From: Azophilus sp965214305
Lineage (GTDB): Bacteria; Pseudomonadota; Gammaproteobacteria; Pseudomonadales; Azotimanducaceae
Assembly (NCBI GenBank): GCA_965214305.1
Contig: OZ243949.1
Location: 2,767,196 to 2,831,195 of the forward strand
Direction: 5' to 3'
Length of the DNA stretch: 64,000 bases
A model generated the notes under the pieces. The model had not been told where the DNA came from and did no database searches. It was given only the letters and a program-made list of their open reading frames with translations. The first letter of the stretch is position 1; every line of letters starts with the position of its first letter. Position numbers and translations under genes: made by a program. Positions 34,140 to 42,923 of the stretch are shown piece by piece.

Positions 34140-34180
34140 GCGCGGCCCCGCGGCATGCCCCTGCAACTTAAGGATTCCAT

Positions 34181-35650
34181 GTGGCCCTACCGAGTCTCGA
34201 CGACTGTTTTCCCGATTGGAAGGAACGCGAAGCCCTGGCCGAGGCCATGATTCCCATCATTGGGCGCCTGTATCGAAAAAACGTGGTCACATACTGCTAC
34301 GGCCGGGCGCTCTACAACCAAAGCGTCATCCAAATCATGAAGACGCACCGCTATGTACGGCAGGTGGCGCATAACGAGTTGTCGGAATTCGAGAGCTACC
34401 CCATTTGCGAGGCGCTCTCGCAGCTCGACCTCGGCCCATCGCACATCGATGTGGGCAAGCTGGCCACGCGCTATATGGCGGAAACGGAGCAAAACGGCAT
34501 CAAGCCGCTCGATTTCGTCAAGCGCGAGTGCGACGAGGTCATTGGTCGGCATGTGCTGCCGCTGGATGAGCCGCAGGATATCGTGTTGTTCGGCTTTGGC
34601 CGCATTGGCCGGCTGTTGGCGCGGCTGTTGATCGAGAAAACCGGCGGCGGTGATCAATTACGGCTGAAGGCGGTGGTGGTGCGCAAGGGCGGCCCTAGCG
34701 ACTTGATTAAGCGCGCCGCCTTATTGCGCCGCGATTCGGTGCATGGCGCCTTTCCCGGAACCCTGCGTGTTGACGAGGCGAACAGTTGCCTTATCGCCAA
34801 CGGCAACGTGGTGCGGGTGTTGTACGCCGATGGTCCGGAAGGCATCAATTACGAAAGCTACGGCATCAACAACGCGACCATTATCGACAACACCGGGGCT
34901 TGGCGAGACCAAGAGGGCATGAGCCGGCATCTTGCTTCCAAGGGCACCGCCCGGGTATTGCTAACGGCACCGGCTCGGGGGGATATCAAAAACATCGTCT
35001 CGGGGGTTAATTCCGACGAAATTCGCCGGCAGGATACCTTGCTCGGTGCCGCATCCTGTACCACCAACGCCATTGTTCCGGTGCTCAAGGCCATGAACAG
35101 CGGTTTCGAGATCATGCACGGCCACATGGAAACAGTGCATGCCTACACCAACGACCAGAACCTGATCGACAACTACCACAAGAAGAACCGCCGCGGGCGC
35201 AGCGCGCCCTTGAATATGGTGATTACCGAAACGGGCGCATCGTCCGCCGTCACCAAACTCTTGCCCGAGCTGGAGGGTAAACTAACCGGCAACGCAATTC
35301 GGGTACCAACCCCGAACGTATCCTTGGCGATTCTCAACCTGACACTGTCGCGCAAGGTGACGGTTGCCGAGGTCAACGACTTTCTGCGCAATGCCGCCTT
35401 GCACTCGAGCCTGCAACGCCAGATTGACTATACGGAGGCACCCGATGTTGTCTCCTCCGATTTCGTCGGCAACCGCCATGCCTGCGTTATTGATGGCCGG
35501 GCCACGCTGGTCAAGGACAACCGCGCTGTGCTTTATGTGTGGTACGACAACGAATTCGGCTATGCCTGTCAGGTGATTCGGGTGGTGCAGAAGTGGTCGG
35601 GAATTTCCTATCCGCTGATTCCCGGCGATGTTGAAGAGCAGGGGTTTTAG
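34181..35650 (+). CDS. Glyceraldehyde-3-phosphate dehydrogenase, long N-terminal form
   Basis: This 489-residue GAPDH has an N-terminal extension of about 125 residues before the NAD Rossmann motif (IVLFGFGRIGRLLARLL). The catalytic Cys is in LLGAASCTTNAIVPVL, with His in the later MVITETGASSAVTKLLPEL region. The substrate and NAD motif WYDNEFGYACQVIRV is near the end. The long form is known in Pseudomonas and related Gammaproteobacteria. The GTG at 34181 has AAGG upstream; an overlapping ATG two bases earlier is out of frame. It interconverts glyceraldehyde-3-phosphate and 1,3-bisphosphoglycerate. Confidence 0.94.
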   Translation: MALPSLDDCFPDWKEREALAEAMIPIIGRLYRKNVVTYCYGRALYNQSVIQIMKTHRYVRQVAHNELSEFESYPICEALSQLDLGPSHIDVGKLATRYMAETEQNGIKPLDFVKRECDEVIGRHVLPLDEPQDIVLFGFGRIGRLLARLLIEKTGGGDQLRLKAVVVRKGGPSDLIKRAALLRRDSVHGAFPGTLRVDEANSCLIANGNVVRVLYADGPEGINYESYGINNATIIDNTGAWRDQEGMSRHLASKGTARVLLTAPARGDIKNIVSGVNSDEIRRQDTLLGAASCTTNAIVPVLKAMNSGFEIMHGHMETVHAYTNDQNLIDNYHKKNRRGRSAPLNMVITETGASSAVTKLLPELEGKLTGNAIRVPTPNVSLAILNLTLSRKVTVAEVNDFLRNAALHSSLQRQIDYTEAPDVVSSDFVGNRHACVIDGRATLVKDNRAVLYVWYDNEFGYACQVIRVVQKWSGISYPLIPGDVEEQGF

Positions 35651-35772
35651 CCGGGAGGCTCCGCCTTCGGGATACGCGGCGACAAAGCCGCTCTCATCCG
35701 CCCCGTCGCTCGATTGCGTTGCGTGGGGCCCGGTTTCGCCTTTGCGACTTCTCCACAGGCAGAGGTGCCTGG
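35651..35772. repeat. Internally deleted copy of the 159-bp MITE family
   Basis: Read on the minus strand it starts CTGGGCA-like CACCTCTGCCTGTGGAGAAG, continues GTCGCAAAGGCGAAA, GCAACGCAATCGAGCGACGG and GGGCGGATGAGAGCGG, and ends GGAGCCTCCCGG. The body is about 114 bp; the block around CGCCGTCCC present in other copies is missing. It begins directly after the GAPDH stop. Confidence 0.75.
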
Positions 35773-35791
35773 TTGGGTATGCGAGGGGGCT

Positions 35792-35977
35792 TTAGGCGGC
35801 GTAGGAAAGCAACTCCGCAAGATGCTCGTCGATGACCGCTTGGGCGCTTTCGCGGCAATTACCGCAACCCACGCCGACGCCAAGCGATTCACCTAAGGCA
35901 TCCAAGTCGTGCAGGCCGTTACTCGCAGCTTCGCGAATCTCGCTGTCGGTGATGGCTTTGCACAAGCATACATACAT
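35792..35977 (-). CDS. bfd: Bacterioferritin-associated ferredoxin
   Basis: This 61-residue [2Fe-2S] protein has the BFD cysteine pattern: MYVCLCKAITDSEI at the start and GVGCGNCRESAQAVI later. It donates electrons to release iron from bacterioferritin. It is divergent from bfr, and the shared 179-bp region is AT-rich, with the palindrome GAATAATATTC at 36063-36073. I chose ATG 35977 because the Cys-x-Cys must stand near the N-terminus; the longer frame is not conserved. Confidence 0.92.
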   Translation of the reverse strand: MYVCLCKAITDSEIREAASNGLHDLDALGESLGVGVGCGNCRESAQAVIDEHLAELLSYAA

Positions 35978-36062
35978 GGCGATGTGCAGTGTAAACAAAA
36001 ACGATTCTTGATAGCAAGAGCGTATGCATTCCAATCGCAACCCAATACCGATTCGCAAAAGA

Positions 36063-36073
36063 GAATAATATTC
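36063..36073. promoter_or_regulatory. AT-rich palindrome in the bfd-bfr divergent region
   Basis: GAATAATATTC is a perfect palindrome in an A/T-rich stretch (AGAGAATAATATTCAATAAA). It resembles half of a Fur-type box but does not match the 19-bp consensus well. Iron control of this gene pair is expected from function, not shown by the site. Confidence 0.3.
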
Positions 36074-36156
36074 AATAAAAATCAATAGGTTAGCCTTGAT
36101 TGTGCGGCTTGACGGTGGCATGCTGCACAAATCCTTCAAACAATTGAGGCTCGCCC

Positions 36157-36630
36157 ATGCAACCCATGCATAAGGATGTCAATGTCCACCTCAACAAGGT
36201 GCTCAAAAACGAGTTGACCGCCATCAACCAGTATTTCCTGCATGCCAAGATGCTTGAGGACTGGGGCATTAAACGCCTTGCCCACAAAGAGCGCGAAGAA
36301 TCCTTCGACGAGATGAAGCACGCCGAAGCCTTGACCGAGCGCATCTTGTTTTTGCAGGGCCTGCCCAACCTGCAAGATCTCGGCAAGCTACAAATCGGCC
36401 AGCACCCCCGAGAAATTTTGGAATGTGACCTGGCGATGGAAATGGCGGCCATGCCGGTGTTAAGAAACGCGGTCGCCTTCTGCGAGGCCAACGAGGACTA
36501 CGTTTCCCGCCAACTGTTCCGCAGCATTCTCGAATCCGAGGAGGAGCATGTCGATTGGCTGGAAACGCAACTCGAACTCATCGATCGGGTGGGCATCGAA
36601 AACTACATCCAATCACAGATGCACGAGTGA
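36157..36630 (+). CDS. bfr: Bacterioferritin
   Basis: This 157-residue ferritin-like four-helix protein stores iron as a 24-mer. Ferroxidase ligands are visible in LKNELTAINQYFLHAKM, in ESFDEMKHAEAL and in the C-terminal EEEHVDWLETQL. The Met of DEMKHAE (residue 53) is the haem-ligand position typical of bacterioferritin rather than ferritin. ATG 36157 starts it; an ATG at 36166 is possible. It works with Bfd from the divergent gene. Confidence 0.95.
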   Translation: MQPMHKDVNVHLNKVLKNELTAINQYFLHAKMLEDWGIKRLAHKEREESFDEMKHAEALTERILFLQGLPNLQDLGKLQIGQHPREILECDLAMEMAAMPVLRNAVAFCEANEDYVSRQLFRSILESEEEHVDWLETQLELIDRVGIENYIQSQMHE

Positions 36631-36733
36631 GTGCCGATAGCGAAAAATGCGGCAAGTGGCTCAGCCTCGGAAGGCAGCATCCGCAAGTGAGCGGCTGACA
36701 CTGTTAATGCACAGTTACAGCGGCGCCGTCACT

Positions 36734-37156
36734 TCAAGTGGCAGCAGTCGATGGCGTTGCGAGGCTTAAGGATGCGGCGGCGCTGCGAAGGTCGCCGTCC
36801 AGCGTGGCGAGGGGCAATTGCAGCCGCAGGGCAAGTTCCAAGTACATCGCGTCGTAAACGGAGAGTTGGTGCGAGTTTGCGAGTTCCAAGGATGCTTCCC
36901 AAACGCGCGCCGGATTCACGGCGTCGATTTCAATGGGCAGAGCAGCCAGACCGGCGCGAATTTGCGGCCACTCGTCAACCCGAATTCGGTTCCGCCGAGT
37001 GGCTATCAACAGCACGTTGCCGACTTCCATTGGCCATAGGGAAGGGGCAAACGCCCGCCCCTGCGCGAGCGAGTCGCGCAGTTGATCGGTGGCCTCGGTT
37101 GCTTCATCTGGAAAGACCCATGCCATGGTGACCGAGCAGTCGAGAACGCAAGCCAT
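36734..37156 (-). CDS. PIN-domain toxin (VapC-like)
   Basis: This 140-residue PIN-fold ribonuclease begins ACVLDCSVTMAWVFPDE (first acidic residue). It keeps the middle Glu in SLWPMEVGNVLLIATRR and the late Asp residues in LSVYDAMYLELALRLQLPLATLDGDLR. Its ATG overlaps the TAA of the antitoxin gene by one base. It would cleave RNA when freed from its antitoxin. Confidence 0.9.
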   Translation of the reverse strand: MACVLDCSVTMAWVFPDEATEATDQLRDSLAQGRAFAPSLWPMEVGNVLLIATRRNRIRVDEWPQIRAGLAALPIEIDAVNPARVWEASLELANSHQLSVYDAMYLELALRLQLPLATLDGDLRSAAASLSLATPSTAAT

Positions 37157-37398
37157 TAAAACTTGCGCCCTTCCTCAATCATCCGACGAACGGGCAGCCC
37201 CGCCAAACTGTGGGTTGCCTGGAAGGCCTTCAGGAAGTCGATTGCGGCTCGGACCTTATCAGAATCCTGCGGCTGAAACGGGACCAGCTCGGCGATGGGC
37301 TTGCTGTGCCGGGTGATGACGAATCGTTCCCCATCCTGAACGCGTCGCAGCAGCTTGGGTAAATGGGTCTTTGCTTCGAATGCACCGACTTCGGGCAT
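37156..37398 (-). CDS. Phd/YefM-type antitoxin
   Basis: This 80-residue protein has the Phd/YefM DNA-binding start: MPEVGAFEAKTHLPKLLRRVQDGERFVITRHSKPIAELVP. The C-terminal tail (AGLPVRRMIEEGRKF) would wrap the toxin. I chose ATG 37398 over the in-frame ATG seven codons upstream because GGAG lies eight bases before it. The direct repeats AGACTGGTT (37424) and AGACTAGTT (37435) upstream could be its autoregulatory operator. Confidence 0.88.
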   Translation of the reverse strand: MPEVGAFEAKTHLPKLLRRVQDGERFVITRHSKPIAELVPFQPQDSDKVRAAIDFLKAFQATHSLAGLPVRRMIEEGRKF

Positions 37399-37820
37399 GG
37401 CGTTGATCTCCGATGGCATTTATAGACTGGTTACAGACTAGTTTGACTTGGTCCCCAACGTCAAGCCATGGTGCTTGTTGCCAACAATTGAACAAAACTA
37501 CCTCTCGTCAGCGCGGCATTTCTTTGTCAAAATGCATCCCCCGGACGGGCCTGCCAAGCCCTACAACGATAAGGAGTAGCCCATTGTTGAGCGTGGCATC
37601 ATCTTAATTGCTGATGTTCTCTTGCGACCGAGAGCATTTCATTGGAGTATGTGTACACCTCTAAGTGGCCCCGGTGGCCTTTTACAATTTCGGGCGATAC
37701 CCCCGCCGGTTCGTAATTTCGTAATAAGGGCATAAGACCAAGGATCCTGCCCGCAATGGCGAGCCGCGGCTCGTTGTGCGGTTCATGGTGGAGTGAGACG
37801 GATAGGAGATGGATAGATAG
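37399..37820. other. Non-coding stretch between antitoxin and cytochrome oxidase operon
   Basis: It holds the likely antitoxin operator (AGACTGGTT and AGACTAGTT repeats, 11-bp spacing, 37424-37443) and, at the other end, the oxidase ribosome site (AGGAG followed by tandem GATA units). A short frame starting near 37582 behind ATAAGGAG is too short and unconserved to call. No tRNA or clear promoter is visible. Confidence 0.4.
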
Positions 37821-39212
37821 ATGGCACTTGCTATTGCGTTGATCGTTTTGATTGTTGGCTCGGTACTCTTTCACCTGCTGAGCCCTTGGTATCTGACGGA
37901 GTTGGCGTCGAACTGGAGCACGATCGATTTCACGATTGACGTGACTTTTTGGGTTACGGGCTTCGTCTTCGTCGTCGTTAACGCCTTCATGGCCTATTGC
38001 GTTATCCGTTTTCGCTACAACAAGAACCGCCGCTCCGAATACGAACCCGAAAACAAGAAGCTGGAATTCTGGCTGACGGCGGTTACGGCCATCGGTGTGG
38101 CGGCTATGCTCGCACCGGGGCTGATCGTATGGGCCGACTTCGTTACGGTGCCGGACGACGCCGACGAGGTCGAGGCGATTGGCCAGCAATGGCATTGGTC
38201 CTACCGCTTACCTGGCGACGACGGCAAGTTCGGCAACGTTGATACCGGTTTAATCACCGACGACAACCCTTTCGGCATGGACCCGGAAGACCCGCATGGC
38301 TGGGACGACCGGTTGATTGCAAGCAACAAGCTGCACCTGCCCCTGAACAAGCCCGTCAAATTCAACCTACGTTCCAAAGACGTTCTACACAACTTCACCG
38401 TTGCCCAGTTTCGGGTCAAGATGGACCTCGTACCCGGCCTGGTTTCCTATCTTTGGCTAACGCCCACCCGCACAGGCGAATTCGAGGTTTTGTGTGAGGA
38501 ATTGTGCGGCATCGGCCACTTCGCCATGCGCGGCATGGTGATCGTTGACGACCAGGCCGATTACGATGCCTGGTATGCGGCCCAACCAACCTACGCGGAA
38601 CTGGTCGCACGTGCGCCGGGCGACCCGACGGCGGGCGGGCCGCTCTACGCGATTTGCTCAAGCTGCCACGGCCCGGATGGTGCGGGTATGGTCGCGCTGA
38701 ACGCACCGAAAATTTCCGGTCAGGAGCCTTGGTACTTGCGTCGGCAACTCAACTATTACAAGGCCGGTGTGCGCGGTGCCCATCCCGATGACATCTATGG
38801 CCAACAGATGGTGCCGATGATGGCTACGCTGACCAACGACCAGGCCATTGAAGACGTTATCGCCTATATTGGCACCTTCCCCGATGAACCGGCGGAAGTC
38901 ACTATCGCCGGCAATGTTGAGCGCGGTCGCGAACTTTGGGTGACTTGCGGTGCCTGCCACGGTTATGCCGCGGAAGGCATCAAGGCGCTCAACGCGCCGC
39001 GTATGGCGGGCATGACCGATTGGTATCTGAAGCGCCAATTGGAAAATTTCAAGGCGAACATTCGCGGGCGCCACACGGACGACCTGTACGGCTGGCAGAT
39101 GGCCGAGATGTCCAGAGTTCTCAAGCACGACACCGCCGTGGACGATGTCGTCGCCTATATCAATACCTTTGGCCGCGGCGCGGTCGCCACCGATATTGGA
39201 GCGGAGGAATAG
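37821..39212 (+). CDS. coxB: Cytochrome c oxidase subunit II with two C-terminal cytochrome c domains
   Basis: The 463-residue protein has two N-terminal membrane helices and a cupredoxin domain with the CuA site: HNFTVAQFRVKMD for the first His, then C225-EEL-C229-GIGH with Met after. Two haem-c domains follow, with CSSCH at about residue 279 and CGACH at about 376. Subunit II with one haem domain defines caa3 oxidases; two is less common. It feeds electrons from cytochrome to subunit I on the periplasmic side. It is the first gene of the operon and lies two bases before subunit I. Confidence 0.95.
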   Translation: MALAIALIVLIVGSVLFHLLSPWYLTELASNWSTIDFTIDVTFWVTGFVFVVVNAFMAYCVIRFRYNKNRRSEYEPENKKLEFWLTAVTAIGVAAMLAPGLIVWADFVTVPDDADEVEAIGQQWHWSYRLPGDDGKFGNVDTGLITDDNPFGMDPEDPHGWDDRLIASNKLHLPLNKPVKFNLRSKDVLHNFTVAQFRVKMDLVPGLVSYLWLTPTRTGEFEVLCEELCGIGHFAMRGMVIVDDQADYDAWYAAQPTYAELVARAPGDPTAGGPLYAICSSCHGPDGAGMVALNAPKISGQEPWYLRRQLNYYKAGVRGAHPDDIYGQQMVPMMATLTNDQAIEDVIAYIGTFPDEPAEVTIAGNVERGRELWVTCGACHGYAAEGIKALNAPRMAGMTDWYLKRQLENFKANIRGRHTDDLYGWQMAEMSRVLKHDTAVDDVVAYINTFGRGAVATDIGAEE

Positions 39213-39213
39213 C

Positions 39214-40992
39214 ATGGCCCAAGTTGCACACGATGCCGTTACAGACGCGGAACTCGGTCCATTCGAGGTTGCCGAGGAGGAGCTTTATCATCCCAAAACC
39301 TTCATCGGCAAGTACATCTGGAGCCAAGATGCCAAGGTAATCGCGATTCAGTACGGCATTACCGCCATCGGCATCGGCTTGGTGGCGCTGGTGTTGTCTG
39401 TTCTTATGCGCCTGCAATTGGGTTGGCCGGACAGCTTCTCCGTCATCGATCCCGCCAACTATCTTCAGTTCGTCACCATGCACGGCATGATTATGGTGAT
39501 CTACCTGCTAACGGCCCTGTTTTTGGGGGGCTTTGGCAACTACCTGATTCCGTTGATGTGCGGTGCGCGGGACATGGTGTTCCCCTACGTCAATATGCTC
39601 AGTTATTGGATTTACTTGGCGGCGGTGCTCATTCTGGTGGCCAGTTTCTTCGTGCCGGGCGGGCCAACCGGCGCGGGCTGGACACTCTATCCCCCGCAGT
39701 CGGTCGCCGCCGGTACACCCGGCACCGGCGCGGGCATTATTCTCATGTTGATTTCACTGTGCGTGTTCATTGTCGGCTTCACCATGGGCGGCTTGAACTA
39801 TGTTGTCACGGTATTGCAGGCGCGTACCCGGGGCATGACGCTGATGCGCATGCCGCTGACCGTCTGGGGCATTTTTATGGCCACGGTGCTGGCGTTGCTC
39901 GCGTTTCCGGCGTTGTTCGTCAGTTGCATCATGATGATTCTGGACAGCCTGATTGGCACGAGCTTCTTCATGCCGGCAACGATCTCCATGGGCGAGCAAA
40001 CCAACTACGAGGGCGGCAGCCCCATCCTCTTCCAACACCTGTTTTGGTTCTTCGGGCATCCGGAGGTGTATATCGTGGCGCTGCCGGCATTCGGCATCGT
40101 CTCGGATGTGCTTTCGACCCATGCCCGCAAAAATATCTTCGGCTACCGCATGATGGTGTGGGCGATCGTGGCCATTGGAGCGCTCAGCTTCATCGTCTGG
40201 GCGCACCACATGTATGTGAGCGGCATGAACCCCTATTTCGGGTTCTTCTTTGCAACCACCACCCTGATTATCGCGGTGCCCACGGCCATCAAGGTCTACA
40301 ATTGGGTGCTGACGCTCTGGCGGGGCAACATTCAGCTTACGGTGCCCATGCTATTTGCCATCGGCTTTATCTTTACCTTCATCAACGGCGGCTTGACGGG
40401 CCTGTTCCTGGGCAACGTCACCGTCGATTTGCCGCTGTCGGATACCTACTTCGTGGTTGCCCACTTCCATATGGTGATGGCGGTTTCGCCGGTGCTGGTG
40501 GTATTCGGTGCCATCTATCATTGGTTTCCGAAAATTACCGGCAAGATGTTCGACGAAAAGTTGGGCAAAATTCATTTTTGGATGACCTTTCTCGGCACCT
40601 ACGCCATCTACTATCCGATGCATTACCTTGGTTTCGAGGGTGTGCCCCGGCGCTACTACGCCTATGGCGAGACGGCCTTCATGTCCGAGTCGGCGCAAGA
40701 TTTGAACGCCGCTATTTCCGTTGCGGCCATCTTTGTCGCCTTGGCGCAGGTTATCTTCATCATCAACATCATCAAGAGCCTGCGGAGCGGCAAAGAGGCG
40801 GGGCACAACCCTTGGGATGCCACGACCCTTGAATGGCAAACGCCGCACACGCCCCCGAAACACGGTAACTTTGACGAGTTGCCCTCGGTTTACCGCTGGG
40901 CTTACGACTACGGCGTCCCCGGTGCCGAGAAGGATTTCATTCCGCAAAACGTGCCCTCGGAGGAATTGGCGGACGCGAAAGCGAAATCCTAA
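39214..40992 (+). CDS. coxA: Cytochrome c oxidase subunit I
   Basis: This 592-residue, 12-helix haem-copper oxidase core reduces oxygen to water and pumps protons. The haem a ligand is in QFVTMHGMIMV. The CuB His and cross-linked Tyr are in FFGHPEVYIVALPAFGIVSDV, the HH pair in VWAHHMYVSGM, and the haem a/a3 ligands in FVVAHFHMVM. GGAGG precedes ATG 39214; the longer upstream frame is a shadow of coxB. The C-terminal extension (about 60 residues, WDATTLEWQTPHTPP) is normal for the family. Confidence 0.97.
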   Translation: MAQVAHDAVTDAELGPFEVAEEELYHPKTFIGKYIWSQDAKVIAIQYGITAIGIGLVALVLSVLMRLQLGWPDSFSVIDPANYLQFVTMHGMIMVIYLLTALFLGGFGNYLIPLMCGARDMVFPYVNMLSYWIYLAAVLILVASFFVPGGPTGAGWTLYPPQSVAAGTPGTGAGIILMLISLCVFIVGFTMGGLNYVVTVLQARTRGMTLMRMPLTVWGIFMATVLALLAFPALFVSCIMMILDSLIGTSFFMPATISMGEQTNYEGGSPILFQHLFWFFGHPEVYIVALPAFGIVSDVLSTHARKNIFGYRMMVWAIVAIGALSFIVWAHHMYVSGMNPYFGFFFATTTLIIAVPTAIKVYNWVLTLWRGNIQLTVPMLFAIGFIFTFINGGLTGLFLGNVTVDLPLSDTYFVVAHFHMVMAVSPVLVVFGAIYHWFPKITGKMFDEKLGKIHFWMTFLGTYAIYYPMHYLGFEGVPRRYYAYGETAFMSESAQDLNAAISVAAIFVALAQVIFIINIIKSLRSGKEAGHNPWDATTLEWQTPHTPPKHGNFDELPSVYRWAYDYGVPGAEKDFIPQNVPSEELADAKAKS

Positions 40993-41087
40993 CCTTAACT
41001 CCGGGCGGGCTTCGGGGCGGCGGCTCAAGGCATGGCTGCTCAAGGCGCCCGGAACAGTGCCGAGACACTATCAAGCGAGTCGATTGA

Positions 41088-41747
41088 ATGACGGTAACCT
41101 TGGTCTTTCTCGCCATCTTGATGGGCGTGGTGGTTTGGTGGTTGGTGCGCCAGACCGTCAATACCAAGCCTTGGGTGGCAAGCGCTCCGGTCGGTGCCCA
41201 GCCCGGTGTCGGCTTTCTACCGCCGGTCAAGGTGGGGCTGGGCGTTTTGCTGGCCGTGATCACATCGCTGTTCGCCTTGTTCGTCAGCGCCTACGCGATA
41301 CGCATGGAATACGAGGACTGGCGTCCGCTGCCGGAACCGCAACTGCTTTGGATTAACACGGCCATTCTATTTCTCAGCAGTGTTGGTTTGCAGATGGCTT
41401 GGCGCGCCGCCGCTCGGGAGAATTGGCCAGGTGTGAAAACCGGCTTGATCTTTGGCTTCGGTTTTGCCGTTGCCTTCATGGTTGGCCAATATGTGGCTTG
41501 GCAGCAACTCACCCAGGCCGGCTACCTCGTTTCCGGCAACCCGGCCAACGCATTTTTCTATACGCTCACCGGCTTGCATGTGCTGCATTTGCTGGGCGGC
41601 TTCGTGGCTTGGTGGCGAACGGCGCGTCACGCCTGGGCGGGCCAATCAATGGCCAAGGCTCGGCTTGGCGTGGAACTTTGCGCCGTTTACTGGCACTTCC
41701 TATTCGTTGTCTGGCTGATACTTTTTGGCCTGATGTTGTCCACTTGA
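41088..41747 (+). CDS. Cytochrome c oxidase subunit III homologue (first copy)
   Basis: This 219-residue polytopic protein has the haem-copper oxidase subunit III pattern: SVGLQMAWRAA, then GFGFAVAFMVGQYVAWQQL, then NAFFYTLTGLHVLHLLGGFVAWW, then CAVYWHFLFVVWLILFGLML. An extra N-terminal helix (TLVFLAILMGVVVWWLV) is present. It lies between coxA and a second subunit III gene. The cox11/ctaG assembly gene often found here is absent from the operon. Confidence 0.85.
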   Translation: MTVTLVFLAILMGVVVWWLVRQTVNTKPWVASAPVGAQPGVGFLPPVKVGLGVLLAVITSLFALFVSAYAIRMEYEDWRPLPEPQLLWINTAILFLSSVGLQMAWRAAARENWPGVKTGLIFGFGFAVAFMVGQYVAWQQLTQAGYLVSGNPANAFFYTLTGLHVLHLLGGFVAWWRTARHAWAGQSMAKARLGVELCAVYWHFLFVVWLILFGLMLST

Positions 41748-41763
41748 TTGAAGGTTGAATACC

Positions 41764-42465
41764 GTGGCGGAATCCGTAAGCCTGGCTCCAGGCATTCAAG
41801 GAATCGTTGACGACTGGTCCTCAGATCAGCGTGCATTTAAGCAAGTCCCCTGGGGGAAGGTCATGATGTGGATCTTTCTCCTAAGCGATACCTTTATCTT
41901 TGCCAGTTTTCTCGTCTCCTACATGGTGGTGCGCATGTCGACCACCGAGCCTTGGCCCAACGCCAGCGAAGTATTCGGTTTAACGGCGTTCGGGGTCAAT
42001 GTGCCGCTGCTGCTCATCGCCATCATGACCTTCGTGCTTATCACCAGCAGCGGCACCATGGCCATGGCGGTGAAGTTCGGCTACGAAAAACGCAAGGTGC
42101 CTACCTTTTTACTGTTGATGGTCACCGCGATTCTCGGCGCAACCTTTGTGGGGATGCAGGCTTTCGAGTGGACAAAACTGATCGTTGACGAGCAAGTGCG
42201 CCCCTGGTCCAACCCTATGGGAGCACCCCAGTTCGGTGCCGCCTTCTTCATGATTACCGGCTTCCACGGCACCCACGTTTCCTTCGGGGTGCTTTTCCTC
42301 ATTATCACCGCCATCAAGGTGATGCGCGGCGACCTGGACAAGGAGACCCCCGGCTTTATGACGGGCCGCAAGAACCGCTACGAAATTGTCGAGACAATGG
42401 GGCTCTATTGGCATTTCGTTGACTTGGTTTGGGTATTTATCTTCGCGTTCTTTTATCTTTGGTAG
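41764..42465 (+). CDS. Cytochrome c oxidase subunit III (second copy)
   Basis: This 233-residue subunit III protein carries PWGKVMMWIFLLSDTFIFASFLVSYMVVR, then AFFMITGFHGTHVSFGVLFLIITAI, then YEIVETMGLYWHFVDLVWVFIFAFFYLW, which are all family blocks with conserved His and Glu residues. I prefer the GTG at 41764 with GAAGG upstream to the TTG at 41755. It is a better match to canonical CoxC than the preceding gene, and the two may act together or in different enzyme forms. Confidence 0.9.
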   Translation: MAESVSLAPGIQGIVDDWSSDQRAFKQVPWGKVMMWIFLLSDTFIFASFLVSYMVVRMSTTEPWPNASEVFGLTAFGVNVPLLLIAIMTFVLITSSGTMAMAVKFGYEKRKVPTFLLLMVTAILGATFVGMQAFEWTKLIVDEQVRPWSNPMGAPQFGAAFFMITGFHGTHVSFGVLFLIITAIKVMRGDLDKETPGFMTGRKNRYEIVETMGLYWHFVDLVWVFIFAFFYLW

Positions 42466-42599
42466 ACGGGCAATGGTTCGGATTCACGCAACGCGGCGGC
42501 GACTGGTGCGGCGGAACGAGCAAGGCACCGTTGATGGGAGCACCTTGTACGCATTGGCGCTGCAATTCTCGCAATCTAGAGAGGGCTGAGGAATTCAAG

Positions 42600-42923
42600 A
42601 TGGCTGACGAAGGTCAACAACATCCAATCGCGATTTATTTCTGGGTTTGGGGTCTGCTGTTCGTATTGAGCGCAGCCTCTTACGCAGTCGATTACATGGC
42701 ATTTCAGGGCTACCTGCGCTGGAGCCTCATCATCGTATTCATGATGCTGAAAGCGGGCCTAATCGTGGCCGTCTTCATGCACATGATGTGGGAACGCATG
42801 GCGCTGATTTACGCCATCCTGGTGCCCCCCTTAGTGCTTCTCGTGCTGATCGGCCTGATGGTTTGGGAAGCGGACTACACCTGGTTGACGCGGATGGAGT
42901 TCTTTACGCAGGCTTGGCAGTAG
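42600..42923 (+). CDS. Cytochrome c oxidase subunit IV (prokaryotic type)
   Basis: This 107-residue protein has three membrane helices (AIYFWVWGLLFVLSAASYAVDY, LRWSLIIVFMMLKAGLIVAVFMHMMWERM, LIYAILVPPLVLLVLIGLMVW). The KAGLIVAVFMH block is diagnostic of this subunit. ATG 42600 has GAGG upstream. It is the last gene of the oxidase operon. Confidence 0.9.
   Translation: MADEGQQHPIAIYFWVWGLLFVLSAASYAVDYMAFQGYLRWSLIIVFMMLKAGLIVAVFMHMMWERMALIYAILVPPLVLLVLIGLMVWEADYTWLTRMEFFTQAWQ

Noticed and set aside
36055..36090. Fur box between bfd and bfr
   Set aside because: The AT-rich palindrome does not match the 19-bp Fur consensus well enough; it is listed only as a low-confidence regulatory site.
36640..36720. 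Sequence with AAGTGGCTCAGCC resembling the end of the 89-bp elements
   Set aside because: Only about ten bases match, with no second end and no target duplication, so I did not call a repeat.
37582..37607. Possible mini-ORF behind an ATAAGGAG ribosome-like site before the oxidase operon
   Set aside because: Only a handful of codons from the TTG, no conservation visible; kept as part of the non-coding stretch.
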